Origin: Maratus speciosus
Taxonomy: Eukaryota > Arthropoda > Arachnida > Araneae > Salticidae
Direction of reading: 5' to 3'
Length of the DNA: 64,000 nucleotides
NCBI GenBank assembly: GCA_963932465.1
Contig: OZ010787.1
Location: forward strand, 31,252,087 to 31,316,086
Made by a program: the position numbers and the translations under genes. Positions within the stretch are counted from its first letter, which is position 1. Each line of letters starts with the position of its first letter. The notes beneath the pieces are model-generated. The model did not search any database. It saw only the letters and a program-made list of their open reading frames with translations, and was not told the DNA's origin. Below are positions 11,248-23,047 of the stretch, piece by piece.

Positions 11248-11860
11248 CAGGGTGATTCTAAATTTATTGTACAAACATTAAGGGTTGATACAGCACATTG
11301 TAACAATCATTTATTGTACGGGAATGTATGAGCGCAAGTGAAAGGTTGAGGTACAAACACCAGGGGGCCAATTTGACCCATTTTTATTTTAAAATTTCTT
11401 ATTCATACCAGAAAATTCCTATACCATTCATTTCTTTATTTAAGACAGACATTTCATGATAATTTAAAGAAATAAATCATATTTGAAAATTTCCGGTATG
11501 AAATCGAAATTTTTGAATTTAAAAAAAACTCCATTTCTATTTATTTTCATGTATTTCATGTGTTTGACAGATTTTCGGGTTTTTTCAATTCAAAAATTTC
11601 GATTTCATAACGGAAATTTTCAAAGAATATTTTTTGCTTTATGTAAATATGAAATGTCTGTTTTAAATAAAGAAGCGAATAGTATATGAATTTTCTGATA
11701 TGAATGAGAAATTTTGAAATCAGAAAAAGGGCCAAATTAGCACCCTGGTGTCTGTACCTCAATTCGTCACTTGCGCCCATACATTCCTATACAATAAATG
11801 TTTGTTACAGTGTCCTGTACCAACACTTAAAGTTTGTACTATTAATTTAGAATCACCCTG
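11248..11860. mobile_element. 613-bp long-TIR element, CAGGGTGATTC ends
   Basis: The left arm (11248 to about 11395: CAGGGTGATTCTAAATTTAT, then a GTACAAACACCAGGGGGCCAA block) is matched in reverse by the right arm (about 11716-11860). Arms are roughly 145 bp. The centre holds a second, looser mirror (AGACATTTCAT and ATGAAATGTCT). No intact coding; the open frames at 11483-11689 and 11556-11780 are fold-back shadows. Confidence 0.8.
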
Positions 11861-11877
11861 TATAGTATATACATATA

Positions 11878-12472
11878 CAGCGTGTATCTGAAAGGCTTCA
11901 ACAAACTTAGGGGGATTATAGTACTTATCAAGATGAACAAAAAATGCAATGGAACATGGGATCGCAAAACACTTATTGAGTCACAAATACAGGGTGTTTA
12001 ACCCTAACTGAAGTCGGCTTGCCGGTAATAATTTTGCGAAAAATTAAAATATTGCAATAAAAATGTAACGATATGTACCTTATTTTGTATGAAATGTGAT
12101 AACATCACACAAAAAAGAGGTAGAAGTTTCCATTATACTCGCCAGCAGAATGCATTGCACGCTTCCCATTTTGGACTGTGATTATCAGTTCATACGGTAT
12201 CATCGATTGTGTGTGTACCCTGTTTTTCCAGAACCTTTTGTGATGTTATGACATTTCATACAAAATAAGGCACATATCGTTACATTTTTATTGCACTATT
12301 TTAATTTTTCGCAAAATTATTACTGGAAAGCTGACTTCAGTTAGGATGAAACACCTATTTGTGACTCAATAAGTGGTTTGCGACTTTATGTTACCCTACA
12401 TCGCACTTTTTGTTTGTCTTGATGAGTACTATCATACCCCTAAGATTGTTGAAGCATTTCAGATACAACCTG
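11878..12472. mobile_element. 595-bp long-TIR element, TA target duplication
   Basis: Ends CAGCGTGTATCTGAAAGGCT and, in reverse complement, CAGGTTGTATCTGAAATGCT. The inverted arms extend about 230 bp and include TGTAACGATATGTACCTTAT and its mirror. TA lies on both outer sides (11876-11877, 12473-12474), as for Tc1/mariner-type elements. It starts 18 bp after the preceding long-TIR element. No transposase. The spacer to 12974 shows nothing I recognise. Confidence 0.8.
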
Positions 12473-12974
12473 TATATAAAACAGTTTAGTTCTAATACAG
12501 TTTTTTAATATTAGTTTCAGCCTTAATTAATTAGTTATTTGAAATCAGAAAAAAGTTTAGAATTTCTGCGCTGAAATAAGGTAAATAAAATTTATGAGAC
12601 TTAAATCGGAAAAAGAAAATTTCTGGTATGAAGTAGTAGTGTTATATTAATCGTATGGAATCATTTGTACGGTTCAAGGCTTGTTTACCAGAATTTTCGT
12701 AAAGTAATATTTGTCTTATGTAATGAAAGAAATTCTAGCTTTAGATATACTGACCATTAATTTACTAAACTTCTGGTATCCAAACGCTTAACATCCTCTG
12801 AATCCCTGATGAGTACGAACCTTATGTTATACTCCATGAAATTTCTAAGGATTGTACGCATATTAATAATTGATTAGTGTAAATTAGGAATCTCCAAACC
12901 CTTTTCCTTAAATTCCTTTACTACTGAAAATTATCAAAGGTAATCTTCGCATTATGTATTTTGTTCCCCGATAA

Positions 12975-13228
12975 AAAATCAGCCAGATGCGGCAACACTG
13001 TGTCATTCCGCATCTGGCTGAATTTTTATTTAGGGTTTCCGAATTCTAACCAGTAAATTTAAATATATATTATTGATTCATCAGATGATAGATATTCCAC
13101 AAATAAAATAAAATAAAATTGCTATTCAAATTTTCCCGGTGTGAATTCCAACACTAGTGAGAAGTCGATCGATTAGTGATGACGTCACTTTTGTGTCCCC
13201 TGGACTTGAATATTTTGATGGCAGCGAG
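12975..13228 (+). mobile_element. Half copy of fold-back element (D1)
   Basis: Runs from AAAATCAGCCAGATGCGGCA to GAATATTTTGATGGCAGCG. It matches the right half of the palindromic element at 25661-26110 (GTCGATCGATTAGTGATGAC, TTTGTGTCCCCTGGACTTGA). A small inner pair, AGCCAGATGCGG and CCGCATCTGGCT, forms a hairpin. The left half is missing. Confidence 0.65.
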
Positions 13229-13335
13229 CGAGTGGGAGCCCTCAGGTGGGTGCCAGGGTTGCCATTTTGGCCGCCATTTTTATTCAGAAAATCTGAATTT
13301 GTGCCAAAATTTAAAAATAGCACTTTTGGCTTTAT

Positions 13336-13545
13336 TTAACCTCTTGAGGGGTTGTGGGTTGTATTATATCCCACCTATGATTAATGACGTTTCGCACTAG
13401 AAAAAATTTATTACATTTGACTTTTCTAACTTTGGCGGTAAAAAGTAGTAAAACTGCTTTTCCTTTTTTTGCAATAATTTTTTCAAATATTCCGGTGTGG
13501 ATTCGACATTACAGAAACATAATTCCTTTCCCCTGAAGGTGTTAA
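13336..13545. mobile_element. TTAA-type MITE (copy F1)
   Basis: TTAA at 13336-13339 and 13542-13545. The left end TTAACCTCTTGAGGGGTTG and right end CCCCTGAAGGTGTTAA are inverted. Inside are TATTATATCCCACC, a CGGTGTGGATTCGACATTAC block and an ACATAATTCC block shared with 27061-27271, 31847-32063 and 49436-49630. Non-coding; the open frame at 13397-13636 is incidental. Confidence 0.75.
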
Positions 13546-13944
13546 TTGCAGAAATTTTGCGACTACATAATATAGAGTTTCGTCTTTCAAATTTTCCGGT
13601 ATAAATTTGAAATTTTGACATAAAAATAGAGGTCAAACTGGCAACTCTGGCGCGAGCCTTCTCTTCTTGGAAAATAGGGATTATTATTGGCTTAAAATTT
13701 AGAGTTTATGTCAATAGTTTCTAACAAGTGAACCGCGCACCGCAGGCATACTAAATTTTACTTTTCGGCACCAAATTGCTCTTCTGACAAAATTTTCAAT
13801 GTGAAATACCAGGTGAAATGTGTGCTTTAAATTATTGAGCTTTAAGGATGATTCGTGAAGATTCCGAGTAGATATTTCACATTTTATTTAACTTAATTGC
13901 CGAAACGTCAGTGAAGGCTTACTGTGGAGACACGAAAAGTTTTG

Positions 13945-14090
13945 ATTTCCGTTTGTCTGTCTGTCTGTCTGTCTGTTCCGCGATAACTGCCGCAAAAAGC
14001 AGCCGATCAGCTTGAAATTAATTGGGCATATTCGTGAGATACCCGCACGTAGCTGTATATTTTTTGGTTAAATTTGGTTCATTCGTTCGG
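13945..14090 (+). repeat. (GTCT)n microsatellite with CGCGATAA flank
   Basis: About six GTCT units (13951-13975) followed directly by TTCCGCGATAACTGCCGC and a conserved-looking GATCAGCTTGAAAT stretch. The same arrangement, microsatellite then AACGCGATAATTC and a TTGCTTCAAAAT stretch, opens the minisatellite insertion at 41439-43722. This layout is typical of some non-autonomous arthropod elements with a microsatellite core, but I cannot name the class. The spacer to 14913 shows no gene. Confidence 0.6.
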
Positions 14091-14913
14091 AAAATATGGA
14101 AGATTTTATTTTTCTTTATAATGCTTTTCTACGGCAAGTCAGACGATTTTCAAATTTCGATTAGTTGAAAAAAAATGGCACGTTTGATTAATGGATTTAA
14201 ATGTCAAATTATGGATACTAAAATTCCAAATAAGAGTTTTAAATTATTCCTATTATATTGAAGTTTTATCAATATATCTATCAGATTTTTTTATTTACGT
14301 GTATAATGTTTTGAGGACATTTATACATGTATTCCAATAATATAAAGAAATTTTAAATTAATTTTCTTGTTTTACATGATACATATTTCTTTTTTTTTCC
14401 TTTTCTTCGTTGCCTAGCGACTGTTATTCGTAGCCTATCATTGCGTCAAATATGAATGAAGTTAGTAAATTACGTTATTTTTGTTGCAGGTACTATTAAA
14501 AGGCTATCACAAAAAATATTTTATCGCGCCAAATCGATGCAATTTATGCAATTAACAGTGGACACGATAATGAATTATTTTCCACTAGATTTATAGATCT
14601 CCAGATATGCCTATTTTGGGGGTCTTTTAATATGTTATTGCTATCGCATGGATTAGGATGTTTAAACTAATGTTTAACCATGCTATAAGTGAAAAAAAGT
14701 ACAGTTAAAGGCATGTAAATCCTTTTTAACACTTTCCAACATGGATGAAAAGTATTTATGACTTCAGTTTTTGTATCTGTCGCCTGCCGTGTTTCTCTAC
14801 GTGCTCTAACTCGCGTAAATATAGTCGGGATTACATGTAATTGATATACGTTATTGAGGTTTGCCAAAGTATGTTTGGTATTAAAAATGAAGAGTGTAGC
14901 ATTCATAGCTTAA

Positions 14914-16150
14914 TTACAGGGGCACTCAAAACTATTCCGTTACATTATAATCTTTGGGAAAAATCGTCTGCGGTGTATTTTAATAATGTTACACAATTTT
15001 AAACGTAATGAAATTTATATACTTTATTAAGGTGCACTAGAACCTGGTTACTATAAAATATGTTATGTGTAGCACTTACAGCATGCGTACAGGGAACTCA
15101 AAAGTATTCATAATATTACAATCTTTGAAGAAAATCCTTTTGTGGCGTTTTTTAATGATGTTACTCTGTTACAAAATAATAAAATTGATATGTATTTTTG
15201 AAACATTTTTGTAGTATATGGGGTGCAAAGCATATGTTTTTTTCAGCGTCACACAAAAGTGGTCGATTAAAATGTGGTCTACGGGGGAAAAAATACTCTT
15301 CACAGCTTATTTTAACACATTAGCGACGGGAAACGAGAAATCTCGTTTTTATTCAGAATACATCATTGGCTAAGGGAGTGACTTCTACCTTACAGAAAAG
15401 ACATTTATATTGTGTTGTCCATATTTTTTATAGATTGTATGACATTATATATTACATCCGTACATTGAAAGATATTTACTGCTGCATAAACATGAAAAAC
15501 ATATCTCAGAAACCAATTTCCGAGACACTTTCAGAAGAGGGAGGGGCTTCTACTGTTTTTAAACCCAGAATTAATTAAATTGCCTGTCGTCAGTGTGTTA
15601 ATTGTGTTGCACTAATTCAAACATTATGAAATTAAATTACATGACTGTGGTTGACTACAAGAAGCTTGAATATGATTTATATCGTATTTATCGTTCATTT
15701 ATAGGGTCACATAAAAAATTTCGGATACAGTTCTGGTCTATTAGGGATGATTGCTGAACAGCATTTTCGATTATGGTGTGCGTTTTAACGTTAAGTAAAT
15801 TTGTGCTTAATAAGTAGTGCTTAAATATTGTATAGACCATGTACAGGGATACACAAATGAATTCGTAAGTATAAATGAAAATGAGCGCAAATTGCTTCAG
15901 TGTTTTTTGTTTTTTTTTTTGAGTTATGTATTTCCCAGCCCAATTACATTTAGTATACTAGCAAATGTTTGCAGAATTTAAATAGAACCATATACAGGAC
16001 TCCGCAGAAACTGGATATATGGTGCACACTATGCATACTAATCCCCGGAAATCTGATATGAGCAGTTTTAAGAGGGTTTTTTGTCTGCATTAAATTTAAA
16101 TGTTATAGACGACGCGTAAAAATCTTCACGTATTATACAGGGCTGTAGAA
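14914..16150 (+). repeat. Degenerate tandem array, period about 140-180 bp
   Basis: Unit starts resembling TACAGGGNACTCAAAAGTAT recur near 14914, 15088, 15243, 15701, 15842, 15992 and 16136. Taking away the 290-bp O1 element nested at 15312-15601, spacing stays between about 138 and 179 bp. The first two units align well (CTCAAAACTATTCCGTTACA against CTCAAAAGTATTCATAATAT, then ATAATCTTTGGGAAAAATC); later ones are weak. Could be an old satellite or Tc1-end-derived array. The spacer 16151-16714 shows no gene; a short L-family-like fragment (TGGTATGGAATACTTTTATA) lies near 16630-16675. Confidence 0.5.
15312..15601. mobile_element. TTAA-bounded MITE, TTAACACAYTNRCGACRGG ends (copy O1)
   Basis: Left end TTAACACATTAGCGACGGG, right end CCTGTCGTCAGTGTGTTAA, so TTAA borders and inverted ends. 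Second copy at 26106-26403 with the same inner blocks (AAACGAGAAATCTCGTTTTT, CTTACAGAAAAGACATTTAT). The open frame at 15366-15578 lies inside; since the other copy keeps a related but shifted frame, coding is doubtful. Confidence 0.75.
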
Positions 16151-16885
16151 AAGAATTCATGTACGTTTCCGTCTATTGGTAGAATTTACTAAAGGACATT
16201 AACAAAATTAATTGATAATTACAAATGTAAATTAAATTACACTACGAAGGGGTTCAGGGGGGCTCTGCCCCCCTGAAGAAATCTACTTTATTATCTAAAA
16301 ATTACCAGAATAAGTAGCTCATGAGATTTTCAGAATACCATTACATAACAAGGGGTTTAATTTAACGCTTCTAATGTCAGAAACCTTCGAAATATTTTTT
16401 CGTTTTATAAATGTTTATGTAATTTCAAAACTTTAAATTTCGTTTTTTGTAGAAAGATTAATATTACTCAAAGCGTGCTAAACACAATGAATTGTAGAGC
16501 TGACGTTGAGGCTCCTGATCTGCAGATTTACTAGTTTTACTGATTCTTAAACATATCATACGATCTGAATTTTTCCAAACGCGCGAAGAATTGCTCTGTC
16601 GCAAAAGTTGGCCTGGTTTTAAATAAAAATAGTGGTATGGAATACTTTTATACAGCTTGAGTAAATACTCCGGGTGTTAACAAAGCTCTATAAATTTCAT
16701 CTAGGGAATATGTAATGAATAGTAGGTTATGCCTCTTTATCGTTATCTGGACATTTCAGTAAAAAAGTCTACTAAAAGATTAAATTTGTTAATCCTTTAA
16801 AGAATATAGGAAAATCTTGCCTTATTTACATTTATAAACGTAATGCTGCCTCTTATATTTGTGTTTTTTTAAGTATGTTCGTGTG

Positions 16886-17104
16886 CACGGAAAGAACGAT
16901 TTTGTTAAAACAACAACAAAAAATATTTGTGCCAACCAAATTTTGCCCCCACCAAATATTTTTTGTTGGACTGACAAAATTCTTTCGTTAGTTCAATAAA
17001 ATTTTATTGAACGAACAAAATCATTTGATCATTCGAACAAACATTTGGTCAGTCCAACCAAACATTTTAGCTGGGGCTATATTAACTAAATCTTTTTTTC
17101 CGTG
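16886..17104. mobile_element. 219-bp MITE, CACGGAAA ends, internal short repeats
   Basis: CACGGAAAGAACGATTTTGTT at the left mirrors AACTAAATCTTTTTTTCCGTG at the right. Inside, phrases like CAACCAAATTTTG, GTTGGACTGACAAAATTC and AGTCCAACCAAACATTTT alternate in both orientations, so the whole element is a patchwork of inverted and direct short repeats. Non-coding. Confidence 0.6.
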
Positions 17105-18037
17105 TGTGTGAAGGCGTGTACCTTCACATATTAATGTTAATAGTTTTCCCTTTTCCCCCCTTTAAAATTATGCCTTTTTAAATTCTTATATTTAATTATA
17201 TGTCTGCATTTGTATTCAGTTTATTTTGTAACGCTCTTTTCCCTGCATAAAATTAAGCAGTCATTTCTCATTTTCTTTAATCTTTTAACCTCAGCGCTCT
17301 TCATTTAAAAGAAAAGAAATAATATCCTTTTCCGCCCAGCAACGCCTTTTAGAATTCATGCTAATGCCTTATTTTTGATGCTATGCAGAATATAGTCAGA
17401 CTCTGTACTTCTACATTTTAGCAACCGTTACTCCAGATGCAATATATTAGTCCTCTCGTTATTGGCAGTCTGTCTTTAATTTGTTTTATTTTATTAACGT
17501 TCGCTTTCTGGCGTTTCGGTCCCATGTGACTTTTGGCAACCACCTGTAGAATTTTGTCTTGTGGTTTTCGCACCATAAATTCTATGCGTATCATTTGGCT
17601 GCAAATAATTCATACTTCTCTTTTGACGCCTCTCATTGTGTTACAATTAGCGAACTCTCGTCACATGTCTCCACTCATTGTATTCTCGCCATAGAGCATA
17701 CGTAATTGGCGAAAATGTTTATGTACTCTTGCCAATACTAGATCATTTGGAGAAAATGTAATTTTGATCATTTCTCTCTTCACTGTTACAGTGACAACAT
17801 AAAAAATGTAAAACTATGCTCTCCTCTCCAGCATCGGCGTTGCCCGAATAATCTCGGCTGTATTAGAAAGGATCCTGGTACATAATAAAATTCTTCAAAT
17901 ATTCTAACACTGATCACTCTTGATTCAATGGCTTCCTGTCATTTTATTCAAATAATTCACATCTAATTTAAAACCATCTGATGTGTCTCGGATTTCATCA
18001 AAAAAGGAACCACCTGTTTAAGAAAGCTTTGTTATAG
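17105..18037. other. Spacer, no gene seen
   Basis: I see no repeat family, RNA gene or convincing exon here. Base composition is a little less A+T-rich than its surroundings around 17500-17720. No open frame of 60 codons or more lies in it. Confidence 0.5.
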
Positions 18038-18383
18038 TGGGAGAAAAACTAATGATTATTGTTGTACACATATTCCGATTTTATTGTTGAAAAATTAAAT
18101 AAAACAGATGAATAGTAGGTTATGCCTCTTTGTAGTTATTTGGACATTTCAGTAAAAAAGACTACTAAGCCTCTTTATCGTTATTTGGACATTTCAGTAA
18201 AAAGTCTACTAAAATATTAAATAATTGAATCCTTTACAGAAAATGGGAAAATCTTGTCATTTACGTTTATATCCGTAATGTTGCCTCTTAGATTTATGTT
18301 TTTGTAAGTATGCTCGTGGGAGAAAAACTAAAGATTATTGTTGTACACATATTCCGATTTTATTATGGAAAAATTAAATAAGA
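18038..18383 (+). repeat. Partial tandem duplication, period about 278 bp
   Basis: GTGGGAGAAAAACTAATGATT (18038) recurs as GTGGGAGAAAAACTAAAGATT (18316), both followed by ATTGTTGTACACATATTCCG. The middle of the unit (AATAGTAGGTTATGCCTCTT near 18110, with GGACATTTCAGTAAAAAAG repeated once more inside) also matches 16718-16880 upstream. A complex local duplication. Spacer to 18853 shows nothing else. Confidence 0.65.
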
Positions 18384-18853
18384 CAGAAGTACATAAAATC
18401 ATAAGAATAGAATAACTTATATTATGTTTTCTGTACTTTTTTCCACGTGAATAAGAAACTATATTAAAGTAGATTTAATGTTTTACTGCCCATAAATGTC
18501 TTCTTTTTCTCATTCAAGTACATAAATTCCAAGAAACAGTCAGCATCTTACTGAATTCTGTTCATTCAAGAATTCCTTAAATAAGCTAGATGATTTTACT
18601 GAATACAATGTTCCTTCTAAAATCCATAAATAATAAACATAGGATAACTCATTAAATGCCGAACTCTTTTTCCTTAACATTATTATTATGTTTTATTTAA
18701 GAAAATAGAATAAATTTCTTATTCACATAAAATAGAACGTATTATTTATTCATTTATGTTGGTTTTCGCATTGATGTTTTCTTTTCAAGAATTACGTAGC
18801 ATGTATTTATAAATAAAATTTCTTTCAATAACAAAAAATAAGTTTGTTATATA

Positions 18854-19041
18854 CATACTTGCCAACCTCCCGCTTTTTTTTAAACGAAAAAACTTACTTT
18901 CAACCAGAAAATTTATTAAATTAAATGCTTCTTGCTTCTGTGCAGTAGTTTACTGAAACGTACGTGATTTCATTAAATAATTAAATTTCTTGTTTAATGT
19001 ATGTTTTGTTGATTTAAAAAAGCGGAAGGTTGGCAAGTATG
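18854..19041. mobile_element. MITE, CATACTTGCCAACC family (copy B1)
   Basis: Left end CATACTTGCCAACCTCCCGC and right end its near-complement GAAGGTTGGCAAGTATG. The flanks read TATATA on both sides, a possible 6-bp target duplication, though weak evidence in such A+T-rich DNA. Second copy at 29498-29697. Non-coding. Spacer 19042-19604 shows no gene. Confidence 0.75.
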
Positions 19042-19604
19042 TATATATTATTTTATATATAAAATTATTGTTATATGTAAAATTGTATTTAGTTGTTCTT
19101 TTAACAAAATAAAGTAAAATAACATAATTTGCAGATTTTTTTTTGGTTCCCTCTTCCTTATTTCGTCGTTCCCAATTTTCTTTATATTAATCCTTTGGAC
19201 TTTGACATCTCTTACACAAATTTTATCCTGTCGACACCACTTTTTAAAAATAAGTTTCCTTCATGTACACAATTTCAAAAATGCTCTGATTAAATAAGGC
19301 GAATTTTATTTTCCTTTATTATATGTGCCAAAACAAAATTTGCAATGAAAGATGAGGTCGCTGCAGCGGCGAAACCGGAGTGCAAAGGGTTAAACTACCT
19401 GTCTTGATCGCCTGAACATGAACAAAAGTTTCCTAAATATAACTTATAGAAAGATTGTCCTAAAACATGCTTTATTTTGAACATGTTTGATATTTATATT
19501 GCTTAGGTATTTCAAAGAGGTAAAAAACTAAAATGATTAATCGTTTTAGTAGACCAATAAGTATGTTTTTCGTTTTATATAACTTTGGTACACGTAATTA
19601 CGAG

Positions 19605-19803
19605 TTAACCATTTCAGGGCAAGGAATTGTGTTTCTGAATGTTGAATTCATACCGGAATTTTCGAAAATGTTTATGTCAAAATAAGGAAATGAAATTTTT
19701 AAACTTTTTTCCACCAAATTTATAAAAGTAAAATTTAGTTAAAAGTTTCTGGTGCAAATCTTGATTCAAAATAGGTGGAATAAAATATATGAAGAGGTTG
19801 AAA
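19605..19803. mobile_element. TTAA-type MITE (copy F2)
   Basis: Begins TTAACCATTTCAGGGCAAGG and ends near ATATATGAAGAGGTTGAA; the right TTAA is eroded. Shares GAATGTTGAATTCATACCGG and CTGGTGCAAATCTTGATT with 27061-27271 and 49436-49630. Non-coding. Confidence 0.65.
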
Positions 19804-20323
19804 AAAGAATTTTGAAAAATAACTTTATTTTGAGATTATTTATAATAATATACTATTTTGTAAATTATTTACGAATGTGTTATTTTCGAGCAATATTTCT
19901 GGAATTATTATATTAAGCTTTATGATTGTTTATTTAGCACGGAACTTTTTAATATAATTATTTTACATTACAAATAGAAACATGTGTAAAGAGAATAGTA
20001 AATGAAGCCATAGATAACTGAATCTTTATTGTTAAAAACAGATTTAAAAAAAAAAAAAAAAATAAAAAAAAATGTGATGCAGCTCTATGCAACAAATACA
20101 CCCATGTCCAAAATTAAGGTCACAAATACAAAATCTGTGAAAACTGATGTACTATTAACTGTGTTGCCAAGAAATTTGGCACAGGGGTATATTACAATGG
20201 GAGGAAGAATATAGCAACACAAGAATATGGAAAATATTTTAATTGTGAATGAAGAAACAGGATATATCAAAAAGTGTTAAATCATGAATCAGAGATAACG
20301 CATTTATCTCGGGAAAAGCCTGT

Positions 20324-20632
20324 CTAATATGTAGTGTGACCAGTGTGTTCTGCTATACAAGCCTCACAGTGAGCTCTCAGATTGTTTATGAGGGTGGTTG
20401 TCAATAAATGTTTGTGGCAACAAAGCCATTCTTCCAAAAGCGTGGCTTTTAGCTCTTAGCGGGTCCTGGGAGGGTAGTTACGCTGTACAATGGCTCTTCC
20501 TAGATTATACCAAACATGTTCAATAGGGTTGATATCCGGAGACCTCGAGGGCTAATTCATACGTTCAGTATCCTCTTCATTAAGAAAATTATCAACAAAG
20601 TGAGCTCTGTGTTTTTCTAGTGGGAATTCAGA
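20324..20632 (-). pseudogene. Tc1/mariner-type transposase, C-terminal remnant
   Basis: About 100 codons stay in one frame on the minus strand. They include KHRAHFVDNFLNEE, then SPDINPIEHVW (the motif around the third catalytic acid of DD34E transposases), NYPPRTR, ELKATLLEEW and a final CIAEHTGHTTY before the stop, a typical Tc1 tail. Two in-frame stops break it: TAG at 20552-20554, where the family usually has Trp, and TAA between NYPPRTR and ELKATL. The catalytic core upstream is lost. Downstream on the same strand, TGACCTTAATTTTGGACATG near 20100-20125 might be what is left of the element's terminal repeat. The open frames at 20029-20270 are not genes. Confidence 0.85.
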
Positions 20633-21036
20633 GTTTCCTAACAATAGCTTTATAACTGATATACAAATGTAGTGTAGCAAAGTGTACCCCGTAAATCGGG
20701 GCTCAAAATGCTCTAGACACCAGTATTTTAAAGTAATTTTCTTTGCCTTATATAATGGCAGAATTATGTGCGATTACGAATGGAGAAATAAACAGTAATA
20801 TTGGTAAAATATTCGCTATCTTATGTTTTGTGAAATCTGATTTTTAAGACTTTAAGGAGTTAATTTCTTTTACACAATAATCTAAAAATGGGGACCATAC
20901 ACCACTTTCACCGCACTAAAATATTTGCCTTATATAATCGAAATATATCTGCCATTAAATAAAGCGAATATTGCAGTTTAAAGTTAGTGGTGTCGGGAAG
21001 CTTTAGAACCGAAACAAGCAAACTATTCTTGCGCGT

Positions 21037-21222
21037 ACTCAGTGGGCTCCTTTTTTTAAATTGAAGATTCTTGATTGGCACCTTTTTTTAGAAATGATAA
21101 AATGCCCCTAGTTTTCGCCCTAATTAATGTGTCATTAAATAAGGCGTATTTTACTATTTCAAAAATGTGGTGCCAATCAAGAAATCTGAATTTAAAAAAG
21201 TAGCCCACTGTCAACACTGCGC
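21037..21222. mobile_element. MITE related to K family (copy K3)
   Basis: Inverted halves: GCTCCTTTTTTTAAATTGAAGATTCTTGATTGGCACC-type text at the left and its mirror ending AAAGTAGCCCACTGTCAACA at the right, with an ATTAATGTGTCATTAAATAA centre as in 48879-49140. It lacks the outer GTCGGTACCATG arm of K1 and K2. The spacer 20633-21036 has no gene. Confidence 0.65.
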
Positions 21223-21252
21223 GTACTGTGTACTTGACAAACCGTTAAGGTT

Positions 21253-21773
21253 TTAACCCTTTAGTGCGCATCTTTGCATATATGAAATCAAAACTGTTTT
21301 GAATTTATTTTTTTTTTAATTCATATATACCTAATTCACACCAAAAAATTGAAATAGCAATATTTGCTTTAAGTAATAACAAACATTCCGTATTTAAATA
21401 AAGCGAAATTAACCATTGAAACATTCTAGTGTAAAGTCAGGTTCTCAGAACTACATAATTTCTAGAACGTATTCTATCATGGGAATTAAAGGGTTAAAGG
21501 TTAATTTTTATAAAATAAATAATTATACAAAATAAGGTATTAGGAGATATACTTATTAAAATATATACTAATTTGCAATATTTTAGCGTTAAACAGCCAC
21601 ACAGCAGTAATTTTTACTTATATTGCAGATGTGAAACAGAAGAAAAGATTGACGTATTATATGAAAAATGTATCTCTGATTTTTTTCATTATTTTTTCTT
21701 TGTCATACACCTTTCAGAGAATCATATATAAATTTCTCGAAACAAAATAAAAAATCGCTCATTTGAGGGTTAA
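21253..21773 (+). mobile_element. 520-bp TTAA-bounded element (copy E1)
   Basis: TTAA at both ends (21253-21256, 21770-21773). The left terminus CCCTTTAGTGCGCA and right terminus TCGCTCATTTGAGGG are imperfect inverted repeats. Shared landmarks with four other copies are TTCTAGAACGTATTCTATCA, AAACAGCCACACAGCAG, ATATTGCAGATGTG and TTCAGAGAATCATATATA. No frame is kept across copies, so I treat it as non-autonomous and piggyBac-like by target choice. Confidence 0.85.
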
Positions 21774-23040
21774 AACAGCAGCAGGTTCTCACTCTACTGA
21801 ATGACTTTTATAAATTGGTTCCCTAGATATGTTTCTCAAGCTAATGCATGAGTATTTTTTTAATGTGCGGATTTAATGTAAAATGTCCAACAATCTAAAA
21901 GAACATTGACAATATTAAATGCATTTTCTGTACGGTAGAAGCCACATCCTTAGTCAATTATGTTAAAAAAAAAATAAAAACAAGAATTTTCATTCCCCGT
22001 CACGATTGCGTTAAAACAGTCCAAATACCTTAAAATGAGAAAATGATTAAATTTTACCAATGACGATCAAAAAATGAGTTATCCACCAACCTCCTTTTAT
22101 TTTTAGAACTTTGATGTGAAGAGGAAAAATCCTCAAAAATAAATATTGATATACTAATAGGTTATACTGCAAATTCTATCTTTACTTCTCATATTTCTGA
22201 AGTTCTTTTCAATTCATTCTTTTCCATATACAATATGAAAGGAAAATATTGAAGTAATTTTATTACCCTTCAAAGAATTTTTAGTAGCATACTGCAAATC
22301 TGTATTAATAATTTATATTTTCTATACGTATCCAAAAGTTTACATTACTAAAATTGTACGCGCTTTTTTTTTGCTTTAATCGATAAAGAAATAAACAATG
22401 AAAAATGAAACTTTAATTCATGTAAGAATTTAAAATGTCAGCTGAAATATTTGTTTTGTAATATCATTATTTTTTTATTTCCCAACCATAACTTCCTAAA
22501 CTTATCGAAAAATTATCGCTTTACATACTAAAGAAAAAATATTTTACCCTCAAAACTTAAACTATGGCAAAATCAAAAATGAATTTAATCATGTATTATT
22601 CATGCATACGTCTCTAAGAATTGTGGAAATGTAAAAGTAATGTAGTTTGAAAACTGGAAAATCTGCAGCATCTGTTTCATTCCAAATTTTATTTTGTAAT
22701 AGTTTTTTATTTGAACAGATGTTAAAATTGATTTTTAAAGAGATAAAACATTTTTCTGTCTGTTGCATTTTTTAAAAAATGGAATATTTTTATTCAAAAG
22801 ATTCAAAATTTCACAGACTAATATTAAAATGAAATGGTTAGCAAAAGTGTATATCTTTCAACAATGAAAACATTATGTTTTATACATATATTTTTGCATA
22901 AAAAGAAAACAAAAAAATACATGCTTTAAGAAAATATATTGACAACGGAAATTCATGATGTACGATATTTACAAAATATACAAGACGTTTCCCTTCCGCG
23001 TGTACTAGCACAGGCTGCTCGGAGGGGTACTAGCACAGGC
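21774..23040. other. A+T-rich spacer
   Basis: No gene, named repeat or RNA found over about 1.25 kb. At its right edge a phrase of about 21 bp, beginning GTACTAGCACAGGCTGCTCG, occurs twice 28 bp apart (near 22999 and 23027). Confidence 0.5.
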
Positions 23041-23047
23041 TGCTCGG

